Below are positions 28,098 to 36,852 of a stretch of DNA of 64,000 bases, in pieces (position 1 is the first letter of the stretch; every line of letters starts with the position of its first letter). The stretch is taken from assembly GCA_023451825.1 (NCBI GenBank), contig JAEXYA010000008.1:123558-187557 (forward strand), written 5' to 3'. This DNA is from Pseudomonadota bacterium. Lineage in GTDB: Bacteria; Pseudomonadota; Alphaproteobacteria; Rhizobiales; Xanthobacteraceae. The notes under the pieces are model-generated. The model worked only from the letters and a program-made list of their open reading frames with translations, was not told the DNA's origin and ran no database searches. A program made the translations under genes and the position numbers.

Positions 28098-28358
28098 ATG
28101 CAATACGCCAAGAACATCGCGACGATTGGAGCCCTGATCCTGGGACTATTCGGCGCGTCCGGCGAAGCGGCAGCGCGCCATCGCCTCGGTCCAGTGGCCC
28201 AGTGCGGTCCGGATCTGGCCTATCTCTGCCCGATCAAAGGATATTTTGATCTTGCGCCGTTCGCCTACAACTTGGCTATCTACCCCGGCTGCATCAAAAC
28301 GCAGCGTGTGCAGACGCCAACTGGCTGGAAGAGACAACGGGTCCTGGTCTGCGGATAG
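28098..28358 (+). CDS. Small secreted protein
   Basis: An 86-residue product starting MQYAKNIATIGALILGLFGA, with a signal peptide cleaved near SGEAAA. The mature part has four cysteines (AQCGPDLAYLC, PGCIKTQ, VLVCG), enough for two disulfides in the periplasm or outside. A longer frame from 27894 would bury the signal peptide, so the internal ATG is preferred. No family recognised. Similar small secreted proteins are scattered through this EPS locus. Confidence 0.6.
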   Translation: MQYAKNIATIGALILGLFGASGEAAARHRLGPVAQCGPDLAYLCPIKGYFDLAPFAYNLAIYPGCIKTQRVQTPTGWKRQRVLVCG

Positions 28359-28436
28359 GTTGAACTCACCTGAAGACGTGCACGGATAGGATTGCGCTTC
28401 AGCCGTCCAGCGCTGAAGCGCATATCGCGCGGGCTA

Positions 28437-28673
28437 TTATCGGATGTTATTTCTGCCGTGATCGGTGATGTTCGATGGCGTCGATTGCGGCGAACGTGGC
28501 CCCCTATTGTTGACCGGAGGCTGCGGCAAATTCCGGATGGAATTGACGCCGGTATCGCGGATGAGGTTGCCGGATCCATCGCGCGCATTCGATACACCAT
28601 ATTGCGCGCTCGCGGGACTTACACAGCCCAGCAAACACAACATAGCAATCCCCGCTCTGATACCAACGCTCAT
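28437..28673 (-). CDS. Small secreted protein, Asn/Pro-rich
   Basis: A 78-residue protein with a signal peptide (MSVGIRAGIAMLCLLGCVSP, cleavage after ASA) and a mature part rich in Asn, Arg and Pro: QYGVSNARDGSGNLIRDTGV, then LPQPPVNNRGPRSPQ. GAGGAAC stands before the ATG. Short secreted proteins with this YGVSN-RD-GNL-RDTG pattern are familiar to me from Bradyrhizobium-type genomes, but no function is known. It is convergent with the gene at 28098. Confidence 0.7.
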   Translation of the reverse strand: MSVGIRAGIAMLCLLGCVSPASAQYGVSNARDGSGNLIRDTGVNSIRNLPQPPVNNRGPRSPQSTPSNITDHGRNNIR

Positions 28674-28799
28674 GAGTTCCTCTTCAAACTCTCATCGTCA
28701 ACGATGTCGAACTGAACAGTTCGCGCCCGACCAGACGGCTTCGAAATCATCATTCTTTAAAACGATCTGAACAGAGCGTAACACACCGCCGCTCTCAAG

Positions 28800-29600
28800 T
28801 CAGCTTTTGTCAACATCCAGTATCTGCGAGAATTGATCGAACTTCTTTTGCATGGCTTTGTCGGTCGACCTTAGCGACCAGTTTTGAACGATCTTGCGAT
28901 ACTTCCTCGCCAATCTGCCTGAATAGAGATAGGCAAGGCCCATCTTCCCCAGCTCGGTTCCAATCGGCGGGATAGGGATCGACGTCGGTGCATATCGCTC
29001 GATAACCGGGTAAGGAAAGATCGAATAGATCGGCGAACCCGTTTCCCAGAACGCGTCCATCGCCAAGTCGACCGTGGTATCGATCGTCGGAAAACTGTCG
29101 ATGAAGCGCTTCGCTCCTTTTCTCGACATGATGTAAGCTTGGGTTCCGGTGGTGCTCGTCGTGTATCTCAGAATTGAGCGGTCGTAGAAAAAGCCGAGCT
29201 GAACAGCGTTCGCGTAATGCTTTCCGAACAGCCTGATATAATCAATGTCATGCGCGGAGCAAAAGTCTCTTAGCCTGTCGAGCGGAAAATCGATATCGAA
29301 GATGACGTCGTCTTCCAGCACAAGAATATGCTCGGACTTATCGCGCGCAACAAAATCACTCAACACAGCGATATGGCTTGATGTCACGGCAATCTGCGGC
29401 AGGGTCAGCGCGCGGCCGTAGCTGCGCATGACCCGGTCAGGATCATAAGTGAGGCCGGATTGCTGTAGGGATGTGTGGGCGTCGAAATAAGACCAGCTGC
29501 GCCCCCACCCCGCAAACATTGCATCAACCTGCTGGCGTCTCTTCGTCGCAGATGCGAGGCTGATCACGACAACATCGAGCCCCGTCCCCATCGTCCCCAT
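28800..29600 (-). CDS. Glycosyltransferase family 25 protein
   Basis: A 266-residue transferase of the LPS-biosynthesis GT25 type. Signature: VVVISLASATKRRQQV at the N terminus, then the conserved TSSHIAVLSDFV and HILVLEDDVIFDIDF with the metal-binding acidic cluster. No signal peptide or membrane helix is seen, so it acts on the cytoplasmic face. It adds one sugar to the growing EPS or LPS unit; donor and acceptor are unknown. It is divergent from the GT2 gene at 29971. Confidence 0.85.
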   Translation of the reverse strand: MGTMGTGLDVVVISLASATKRRQQVDAMFAGWGRSWSYFDAHTSLQQSGLTYDPDRVMRSYGRALTLPQIAVTSSHIAVLSDFVARDKSEHILVLEDDVIFDIDFPLDRLRDFCSAHDIDYIRLFGKHYANAVQLGFFYDRSILRYTTSTTGTQAYIMSRKGAKRFIDSFPTIDTTVDLAMDAFWETGSPIYSIFPYPVIERYAPTSIPIPPIGTELGKMGLAYLYSGRLARKYRKIVQNWSLRSTDKAMQKKFDQFSQILDVDKS

Positions 29601-29970
29601 TATGATCTCTCAAACATCTTGAACCGCGAGCAAACAGGCGATCGATATCGCGTGACGTAATGTCAATCTTATCGGCCCCGGCACGACCGGAGCAGCCTCG
29701 CACCTTTTGCTTTAATTAAAAGCATTGTGGCAAGTCCGCTTAAATAGATCAAGCACGACACTCTCCCGAGCGAGCGCTGGAAAAACCACACATGCTCGTC
29801 CACATCTTTGCAGGGCGCGACGGTCCAACTTTAAATCTTGCAGCGGCCTGACTTTTGTTAAAAAGATAGGGTTGTGCTTGTGACAGGCCGGCAGCTGCCG
29901 CACAAAGCTGCGTCATCCGGGCGACGGGCCACCGCATCGCGAGCTTTATTCATGGTGGACAATCACGCCC
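29601..29970. promoter_or_regulatory. Divergent intergenic region with AT-rich palindrome
   Basis: A stretch of 370 bases between two divergent glycosyltransferase genes. At 29708-29724 lies TGCTTTAATTAAAAGCA, with a perfect ten-base palindrome TTTAATTAAA at 29711-29720. It is a candidate operator for both directions and resembles the other AT-rich palindromes upstream of genes in this window. Small frames here look like noise. Confidence 0.45.
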
Positions 29971-30888
29971 ATGGCTGAGACGATCGAGTGTACGGATGCA
30001 TCAAGCCTGAAGATTGTCGTCGGAATTGCAACGTCGGGACGGCGCGAAATCCTGTCCCTGACCATCGGATTGCTCGCCCGGCAGACGCGCCTCCCCGATT
30101 ATTTGATCATATGCCCCGCTAGCCCCGACGACGTCGATGCGTCCGTTCTCGCCGATTTCCAGGCGCCTGCCGCCGTCGTGACCGGCGCGCTTGGATCGTC
30201 GGCGCAGCGCAATCGCATCCTCCTCGAAGCAAGCGATGCAGATATCGTCATCTTCTTCGATGACGACTATTTCGCCTGCAACGACTATCTCGCGCGGATC
30301 GAGCAACTGTTTTCCGACCACCCAGACATCGTGGCTGTCACGGGACGCCCTCTCGAGGATGGAGCGACGGGCCCCGGACTGCCTGTCGCGCATGCCCAGG
30401 CGGTGGTTGACAGCGCGCAACGACTGTCGCCCGGTCGCACGATCAACGCGACCTATGGTGCCTACGGCTGCAACATGGCGTTTCGTCTCGGTCCAGTCCG
30501 TGCCCACGCAGTCCTGTTCGACGAGAATTTGCCCCTTTACGGATGGCAGGAAGACATCGATTTCTCACGATCGCTCGCACCGTACGGACGGATCGTACAA
30601 TACGAGGCCCTCCGCGGGGTGCATCTCGGTAACAAGCGCGGCCGTACGTCCGGGGTGCGCTTCGGATATTCGCAAGTCGCCAATCCGATCTATCTGGTGA
30701 AAAAGGGCACTCTGTCATCCGACTATGCGCGGCCGATGGTCATTCGCAACATCCTTGCCAATCTTCTGCGTTCCTTATGGCCTGAAGCCTGGATCGACCG
30801 GAAGGGGCGACTGAAAGGCAATATTCTCGCGCTCATCGACGTCGCACGCGGGCGAGTAACACCTCGCCGGATCTTGACCCTACGCTGA
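29971..30888 (+). CDS. Glycosyltransferase family 2 protein
   Basis: A 305-residue GT-A-fold transferase. The nucleotide-binding start is LKIVVGIATSGRREILSLTI. The DXD metal motif lies in ADIVIFFDDDYFACNDYL. A C-terminal WQEDIDFSRSL supplies the ED catalytic base, with a basic HLGNKRGRTSG loop. There is no membrane helix, so it is cytosolic or membrane-associated. It assembles one linkage of the polysaccharide; the specificity cannot be read. The ATG at 29971 is the first good start. Confidence 0.88.
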   Translation: MAETIECTDASSLKIVVGIATSGRREILSLTIGLLARQTRLPDYLIICPASPDDVDASVLADFQAPAAVVTGALGSSAQRNRILLEASDADIVIFFDDDYFACNDYLARIEQLFSDHPDIVAVTGRPLEDGATGPGLPVAHAQAVVDSAQRLSPGRTINATYGAYGCNMAFRLGPVRAHAVLFDENLPLYGWQEDIDFSRSLAPYGRIVQYEALRGVHLGNKRGRTSGVRFGYSQVANPIYLVKKGTLSSDYARPMVIRNILANLLRSLWPEAWIDRKGRLKGNILALIDVARGRVTPRRILTLR

Positions 30889-30950
30889 CCCGCTCCGAAC
30901 GCAGACGAGCAATGGCTCAGGCTGTCGGTTCTGTGGCAGATACCGGAAAG

Positions 30951-31514
30951 CTACTTAGACCATTCCGATACCTGGAATTTTGATCGGAGGTCTAAAACGC
31001 AACTGGCAATCACAGCGCTGCACCGATCGCGGTCTGCTCGGCCAAACTTGACGCCTTTAATGGCCCAATTTGCCCCGTTAGCGGCATCGGAGGTTGCGGG
31101 CTCGACGATGATGCCGACCAATCCGCCGCATTCCGGGTCGCGATCCCGAATGGCGTCGCCAAGGTTTTGCTCCAAAACCGACCGGAACACCGAAACACGA
31201 TCATCCGTGACGTCTGGCGGCGTTTTTGGCTTCATTAAACTTCTCTCGGTTCGATCATCTTCATTCATGGATTGCGCCAGGTCGATAGAAAAAGGATCTT
31301 TCGCACGCCACTCAATCCTCAAGTGCCGCGCTGCAGCCCTTCCCCCGTTGTCGAACGTCTCGAAACTAATACGCTGACCTTTCCTCAGCCGAGACAGGCC
31401 GGCAGCCCTGACTTGCGACAAATGCACGAAGACGTCCTGGCCGTCCTGGTCTTGTCTGATAAAGCCGTAGCCTTTGACCATGTTGAACGACTTGACCGTA
31501 CCCTGAGCCATCAT
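30951..31514 (-). CDS. Cold-shock-domain protein with extra C-terminal domain
   Basis: A 187-residue protein. Residues 1-70 are a CspA-type nucleic-acid-binding domain (GTVKSFNMVKGYGFIRQ, DVFVHLSQVRAAGLSRL, KGQRISFE) with both RNP motifs KGYGFI and VFVHL. Residues ~95-187 form a separate module starting MKPKTPPDVTDDRVSVFRSV and ending with a Cys-containing ASCVLDLRSKFQVSEW stretch that I do not recognise. It may bind RNA under stress. It is convergent with the GT2 gene and not obviously part of polysaccharide synthesis. An internal ATG could produce the C-terminal module alone. Confidence 0.85.
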   Translation of the reverse strand: MMAQGTVKSFNMVKGYGFIRQDQDGQDVFVHLSQVRAAGLSRLRKGQRISFETFDNGGRAAARHLRIEWRAKDPFSIDLAQSMNEDDRTERSLMKPKTPPDVTDDRVSVFRSVLEQNLGDAIRDRDPECGGLVGIIVEPATSDAANGANWAIKGVKFGRADRDRCSAVIASCVLDLRSKFQVSEWSK

Positions 31515-31934
31515 CGACTTTCCAATCGCACCTCAGCTTTTGGTCGGTGAAACGCCTCTCGAGCGCATTGCGGGCGACAACACGGAGCGTCCCGCCCTTC
31601 CAACCAAGGGATCCTCCTGCGGATTATTGATGCTCCGCTTTAATTTTACAGCGAAAATACCGCTCATTCACATGAAATAGAGGCTTTATAATACCTTCAA
31701 CGTATGACCAATGGACTGCCCCGCCTCGCACTGTTCATCGGTGACCAGCCAAGCTCTGGGATGTCTGCCCATCGTTTCGGGCGTATTGCGACCATTAACG
31801 GGCAGTCTAGCTTAACACCAAGCCGGGACCTTTTTACATTGTTTTAATAATTCGGCGTCGAAGGCGGTTGCTTGTTATAGGGTATTTAATCGATTGAATT
31901 GGACCAAGCCGCATTTCGAGGGTCAGGGAAGTCC
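31515..31934. other. Divergent non-coding region
   Basis: A stretch of 420 bases between the cold-shock gene (minus) and a glycosyltransferase (plus). It contains AT-rich patches (TTTACATTGTTTTAATAATTC near 31840, and GGTATTTAATCGATTGAATTG near 31880) that are likely promoter elements. Cold-shock genes often have a long structured 5' leader; the ~100 bases before 31514 could be one, but I cannot show it. Confidence 0.4.
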
Positions 31935-33239
31935 ATGCATGGAGTTCGAATGAGCTGCAACGAGCTCCTGCCGCACACAACGCGCGACGATCAGCTCGAT
32001 CGCGTCGTGCTGATCAATGATTTCTCGAAGGTCCGCGGCGGTGCAGCCGCGCTTGTGGTGCTTTTGGCCGAAAAACTCATCGCCAGAAATATCAAGGTCA
32101 CCCTCATCACCGGCGACGATGGCAACGAACTGCAGACATCACTGCCGGGAGTAAATGTGGTGTCGCTCAATGAGCCGCCCTTGCTCGACCGTCCGGCCAA
32201 AGTCGCCGCGGTCAAAGGCTGGTACAATTCTTCAGCCAACCGAATGATGGCGGAGTGGATCGCCCACAATGACACGCCAAGAACGGTGTACCATGTGCAC
32301 AACTGGGCACATATCCTCTCGGCGTCGGTGTTTCGCGCATTGCGTAAGGTCAGACACCGGACTGTCGTACATGCGCACGATTACTTCCTGGCCTGTCCGA
32401 ATGGTGCCTTCGTCAATTATCGCTCAGGCCAGGAATGCGCGCTCACCCCCCTCTCCATGGCCTGCCTTGCTACCAATTGCGATCGACGGAGCTATGCGCA
32501 GAAACTCTGGCGCGCCGGCCGCCATGTCGTCCGGCAGACGCTCTGGAACTTCGATCAGAATAAAACCAGCGTGTTGCTGATTCATGATGGGATGCGCGAG
32601 CCTTTTGAGCGCGCCGGTGTCGCCAACTCGCAACTGCACACGGTACGCAATCCGTCGCTGCCCTTTCTTGCCGAGCGTGTGCGGGCCGAGGACAATAGCG
32701 AGTATGTCTTCGTTGGGCGTGTCGAGGAGGAGAAGGGTGTTCGCGATTTTCTATCTGCGGCTCGCGCGGCTGGCGTGCAGGCCCGCGTCATCGGCGACGG
32801 CAGCGCCTTGCCAGAACTTCGCGACGAGTTTCCCGATGTTATCTTCGACGGCTGGCAATCGCGCGAAGGGATCGCGAAATTCATCCGTAACGCCCGCATG
32901 CTGGTGGTTGCGTCCCGCTATCCGGAGCCGTTCGGCTTGGTGATCGTCGAGTCGCTGGCGAGCGGTTTGCCGGTTATTCTTCCTAACAGCGCATTGTTGA
33001 GCCGAGAAGTGACCCAAAACGGCCTCGGCGTCGCTTGCGACACTCGCTCCGTCGAGGCACTGAGCGGACTGATCAGCCAGACGCGCGGCAATGATGCCGA
33101 CATCCAGCACATGAGCCTGAAGGCCTTCAGCATGCGGGACGAACTGTCCTCCGCCCCTGATCGATGGTCTGACCAGCTCACGCGCCAATACCGCGAGATC
33201 CTTCGCACAGCTCATCAACCAACGACAATCGCCAGCTAA
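31935..33239 (+). CDS. Glycosyltransferase family 1/4 (GT-B)
   Basis: A 434-residue GT-B enzyme. The N-terminal half has SKVRGGAAALVVLLAEKL and a VVHAHDYFLACPNGAF segment. The C-terminal GT1 domain shows VFVGRVEEEKGVRDFL, VIGDGSALPEL and the donor-binding PEPFGLVIVESLASGLPV with the E-x7-E motif. The ATG at 31935 with GGGAAG upstream is chosen over a TTG at 31899. It transfers a nucleotide-activated sugar onto the lipid-linked EPS unit. A Cys-rich stretch (CALTPLSMACLATNC) occurs in some GT4 enzymes. Confidence 0.9.
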   Translation: MHGVRMSCNELLPHTTRDDQLDRVVLINDFSKVRGGAAALVVLLAEKLIARNIKVTLITGDDGNELQTSLPGVNVVSLNEPPLLDRPAKVAAVKGWYNSSANRMMAEWIAHNDTPRTVYHVHNWAHILSASVFRALRKVRHRTVVHAHDYFLACPNGAFVNYRSGQECALTPLSMACLATNCDRRSYAQKLWRAGRHVVRQTLWNFDQNKTSVLLIHDGMREPFERAGVANSQLHTVRNPSLPFLAERVRAEDNSEYVFVGRVEEEKGVRDFLSAARAAGVQARVIGDGSALPELRDEFPDVIFDGWQSREGIAKFIRNARMLVVASRYPEPFGLVIVESLASGLPVILPNSALLSREVTQNGLGVACDTRSVEALSGLISQTRGNDADIQHMSLKAFSMRDELSSAPDRWSDQLTRQYREILRTAHQPTTIAS

Positions 33240-33521
33240 TTCCGGGAAAACGAACCTCGCATCGCTCCCATGGTCAAGCAACCAATCTAGCGACGAGCCG
33301 TTTTGCCCCGCCATCGGCCATGTCGCGCCCCCGACAGCATCGGTCCGGCCCGATATCAGAAATTCTTCAGAAATTTATCGTCATTTCATCAGGACTTTCG
33401 CCCCGAAAAATGTGATGGCGTGCCCCATTGGAACGACCCCGCGATCGTGATTGCCCCGCGATGTTATCGCAAAACGCAAAACCGCCATCTGGAGCGAGGT
33501 CCAACGGTTTGAGACACGGCA

Positions 33522-33782
33522 TTGAGCGACTTCGATTTACGTGCATGGGCGGAGCGCACCCTGATCCGAGCCGGGGCAGCGCACCGATGTTGTCACCACC
33601 AGACGCTGCTTGCCGGAGACGATCAACGGGCAATAAAGCGCGCAGTCGAGATAGCGCGGCTAAATCATCTGCCCAATATCAGCTCGGATGGCGCAGAGCT
33701 CGCTATCCTTGAAGTCTTCCTCCGCCTGAAAGACCGATGCAGCGAATGCAAGGGTCTCGCGATTGTCCACGCCCAGCGCTAG
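33522..33782 (+). CDS. P3: small protein with CxxH...CxxC motif, orphan
   Basis: An 86-residue paralogue of P1: LRAWAERTLIRAGAAHRC, then CHH, AIKRAVEIARL, ISSDGAELAILEVFLRLKD and RCSEC. The start is TTG at 33522, the first start in frame. No XRE regulator follows; the next gene is a convergent polymerase-like gene ending 37 bases away. It is the shortest and most diverged of the five copies (LEVFL in place of LETYL). Its location inside the EPS locus suggests a link to EPS control, but this is only positional. Confidence 0.7.
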   Translation: MSDFDLRAWAERTLIRAGAAHRCCHHQTLLAGDDQRAIKRAVEIARLNHLPNISSDGAELAILEVFLRLKDRCSECKGLAIVHAQR

Positions 33783-33818
33783 AACGCTATTTGCCCAACA
33801 TAGCGGATATATCCGCCG

Positions 33819-35258
33819 CTAGGTCACAGATCGTAGCGCATGTGGCGGCACTGGCAGACGTTGCGTCTCGAATGCCTGCATAACAGTATTTCGTTCCTTC
33901 CGCGGCAGCGATGTCGCGATTGCAGCGAAGGCGAAAAACGGCAGTCCCAGATCGGTCAACGCGCCTGACACCGTCGATGTGATAAGTCCCGCGATGCAAA
34001 CCGAACGCGCGCCCTCGCGATACGCCCACTCGACGCTGCCCGTCCTCACGCCTCGCGTTCGACCGAACAAAACCAAAGCGAGATAGATCGCAAACAAGAT
34101 GCCGCCGATAAAACCAAGGCAGGCCAGTACCGCAACCGGGAAGCTGGACGCCCGCAAGCTACCGTTGCCCGCACCAAATCCATAAGTATCGACGAAGACC
34201 TTGAGAGCCTGACTATTCCAGGACGAACGTTCGGCCCCTGACTGGCTCGACATCTTGCTCAGGACCATGGTTTCAGCAATGTTATGAACATAGGCAGAGG
34301 CCGCGTCATTAAGCGCGATCACCAGGCCGAAAAACACCAGGATCAGCGGACAACCGACGACAAAGAAGACCATCTGCTTGGTCATGCCGCGCTGAATGCC
34401 CTGAATGCAGCACTGCACGTAACAAAGAGCCGCAAAGAGCGCTAGGCCGGCATAGGCCGTTGTCGATGTCGAGAACACGAGCGCCAATAACGAAAGTGCG
34501 GACAGCCCGCCCATCAGCATCGGACGAATTCCGAGCAGCCAGAGCCGGCTCGTGAAGGCAAAATAGCCGACCGTTGCGGCACCAAATGATGAGGCCTCGA
34601 CGAACGAGCCGACGATCCGCTTGAAGCCGGCCAACTCGGTATCGCTGAGCAGTGAATAATTGGCATTGCGGATGAAGGACAGCAGATCGCTGGTTCCGCT
34701 TGCATATGTCACGAGATCCAGCACGGCAAAACATAGGTTCAGCACGATCACGGCAATGGCCGCACGCGACAGCGTCTGGAATCCGCCCTCGGTTCGTGCA
34801 AATCCGGAGATCAGAACAAAACAGACGAAATCGCCGATCAGATAGATCGACTGTGTGAGATTGGCCATCGAAGGAAATAGCGGGTTTGTGTAGGCATTCG
34901 AGCCGACGACCCGGATAGGGAAGATGAACGTCTGGCCGGCGAAGAGCACCGGCATGAAATAGGCCGTGAAGGCTGCGTACAATACCGTCAAGAGCAGCCA
35001 GAAGCCCGGCGAGCCAACCGCAATCGACTCTGCCATATAGCGGGACACTTCCTTGTCCAGCAGAAGTCGAGTGCCCAGGAACCCCAGCAGCAGGTGCGCC
35101 GGCGCGATATTCGTTCCGCCGAGGGATGTGAGAATGAAGGCCGCCGCTGACCCGAGAAGGGAGGTACAGAAAAAACAATAGATCAAAAAGCTCGGATGGC
35201 GAGACATGCCGAGCATCGCGAAAGCAAGCGTAATGATTCCGATGATCTCAACCGACAT
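33819..35258 (-). CDS. Wzy-like polysaccharide polymerase, polytopic membrane protein
   Basis: A 479-residue protein with about twelve hydrophobic segments and a large loop (KMSSQSGAERSSWNSQALKV and TYGFGAGNGSLRASSF) near the C-terminal third. The G-x-G-x-G-S and Arg-rich loop is typical of Wzy polymerases that join repeat units at the periplasmic face. It lacks the Wzy_C motif spacing of the protein at 24440, so the two probably have different jobs, such as polymerase and ligase. It is followed downstream by the convergent small P3 gene. Assignment rests on topology and loop features. Confidence 0.75.
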   Translation of the reverse strand: MSVEIIGIITLAFAMLGMSRHPSFLIYCFFCTSLLGSAAAFILTSLGGTNIAPAHLLLGFLGTRLLLDKEVSRYMAESIAVGSPGFWLLLTVLYAAFTAYFMPVLFAGQTFIFPIRVVGSNAYTNPLFPSMANLTQSIYLIGDFVCFVLISGFARTEGGFQTLSRAAIAVIVLNLCFAVLDLVTYASGTSDLLSFIRNANYSLLSDTELAGFKRIVGSFVEASSFGAATVGYFAFTSRLWLLGIRPMLMGGLSALSLLALVFSTSTTAYAGLALFAALCYVQCCIQGIQRGMTKQMVFFVVGCPLILVFFGLVIALNDAASAYVHNIAETMVLSKMSSQSGAERSSWNSQALKVFVDTYGFGAGNGSLRASSFPVAVLACLGFIGGILFAIYLALVLFGRTRGVRTGSVEWAYREGARSVCIAGLITSTVSGALTDLGLPFFAFAAIATSLPRKERNTVMQAFETQRLPVPPHALRSVT

Positions 35259-35342
35259 GTCTGCACTCGAAACGACGCTGGCTTCTTGGAAGGACGCGAT
35301 CGATTTGTATCACATCCCCCTTTTCTCGGATCAGAGACATCG

Positions 35343-36719
35343 TCAAGGCGCACACTCGATCAGCTGGACATAGTCGCCAATCAGCGCCGTCGCGGACTTT
35401 CCTGATGGCATCATTTCAGGTGCGCTTGAGTTGAGAACGTCGTAGCGCATGATCGATGTGCATGCCCGGCCGAACGAAATCTCGGCTTTCACTGGAGGCG
35501 CTTCAACAGGACGCCCTGTTGCGCGATCCCAGAACAATGTCTCACGCCAAGCCGCCACGATGATTGCGCCATTGGGTCGCGACAGCTGGAGGCTCCGCAC
35601 CGGAAGCCGCTCCTCGGGTTTAGCTGCCTCATCATATGAAATACCCTCGATCGGCACCGCCGCCGTTGGCGCCCCCGCCTCCGACTTCAGCACTTTGACA
35701 ATGTTGCTGATGGCCTTTGCGGAGAGTTTTGGTTGGGACGCATTGGTGAAGAGTCCGAAGTGAAACTCACGCTCCTTCAACTCCAGATCAGGCTTCTGAT
35801 CCAATAATTCATAGAGATAGGTTCGGTGATATCCGGCCAATGCAGCCCCAAACAAGCCGTTCACAATCCCCTTGGCCTGCGCGCGCTCATCGACGCCGAT
35901 CATGAGCCAGCCGCTTTCGGGCGCGCTGGCATAGCCAAATTCGGTCAGCGTTTTGGGGAGACTGCCGTTGCTGGGACCATAATGCTCGGGAACACCGGCA
36001 CGGATCCACGGTCCCGGCTGAAAGCCGTTCTGCGCGTAAGCATGAACATTCATGACATCCGCGAAACCACTAAGCGAGCGGCCATACTCGAAGCCTGGCT
36101 CCTTGATCATCTCGAAACCGGTTAAATCTATCACCGGGATATGCTTGAGCTCCGGATGGCTCTTGATTGCCGCATATAACGACTTCTGAGCAGCAACAGC
36201 CGCCGCCGCGCCAGTACGGCCGTCAAACGTCTGTTGCCAGTTATTGATCTCGTTGTATCCCTCGACCGAGGCGACAGAGTTCGGAACGTTTGCTTCCAGA
36301 TGCCGGATATATTCAAGCGTACCCGCCTTTCGCCAGTCACCGGACACAAACAGGTTGAAACGGATTCCCTCATAAGCCATTCGGCGGACGATGCCCCGCG
36401 CCGCTTCCGGCACAACATCGCGGGCATGACGAATGCCGAGGAATTTGAATAGCTCCATGACCTTTCCGACGTCGCCGTAAGGCCCGTCGAGATATTGCAT
36501 GTGAATGTTGACCCCGATGGTGTCGATAAACCGATCAACGGGCATCACCTGCACAGGCTGCTCGGTCTTTTGTTCGGAAGCACCGAACCCGGGCGTCGCA
36601 ACACTGCAACACAGCGCCACGATGGCAACTGTCGGAAATTGAATCGATGCGCGCCAACATGACTTCCCCAAGACGCGTCGCCACAGCTTGATCGTGAAAG
36701 CGCTTCTCATTGTAACCAT
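35343..36719 (-). CDS. Secreted clan-A-like glycoside hydrolase
   Basis: About 458 residues from ATG 36719 (or 36710), with an N-terminal membrane/signal segment (FPTVAIVALCCSVATPGFGA). The TIM-barrel shows VEGYNEINNWQQTFDG, with the Asn-Glu acid/base pair at about residue 156, and LTEFGYASAPESGW, with a second Glu at about 259 as candidate nucleophile. This is the arrangement of retaining GH clan A (GH5/GH39-like). It could trim or cut the EPS during export. The exact family and substrate are not readable. The ORF upstream of 36719 is Arg/Pro-rich and is excluded. Confidence 0.8.
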   Translation of the reverse strand: MVTMRSAFTIKLWRRVLGKSCWRASIQFPTVAIVALCCSVATPGFGASEQKTEQPVQVMPVDRFIDTIGVNIHMQYLDGPYGDVGKVMELFKFLGIRHARDVVPEAARGIVRRMAYEGIRFNLFVSGDWRKAGTLEYIRHLEANVPNSVASVEGYNEINNWQQTFDGRTGAAAAVAAQKSLYAAIKSHPELKHIPVIDLTGFEMIKEPGFEYGRSLSGFADVMNVHAYAQNGFQPGPWIRAGVPEHYGPSNGSLPKTLTEFGYASAPESGWLMIGVDERAQAKGIVNGLFGAALAGYHRTYLYELLDQKPDLELKEREFHFGLFTNASQPKLSAKAISNIVKVLKSEAGAPTAAVPIEGISYDEAAKPEERLPVRSLQLSRPNGAIIVAAWRETLFWDRATGRPVEAPPVKAEISFGRACTSIMRYDVLNSSAPEMMPSGKSATALIGDYVQLIECAP

Positions 36720-36852
36720 TTCCGTATTCCCCGAAATGCCATCCCGCTGCGGCATCGATCGCCTCCGCCGGCCTGTTTCAGGCACGATCAAAGCTATGCG
36801 AACTGCCGGCGAAGTAGATGGCGCGGACACTGCGCAGTGATTGTTCTGCCGC

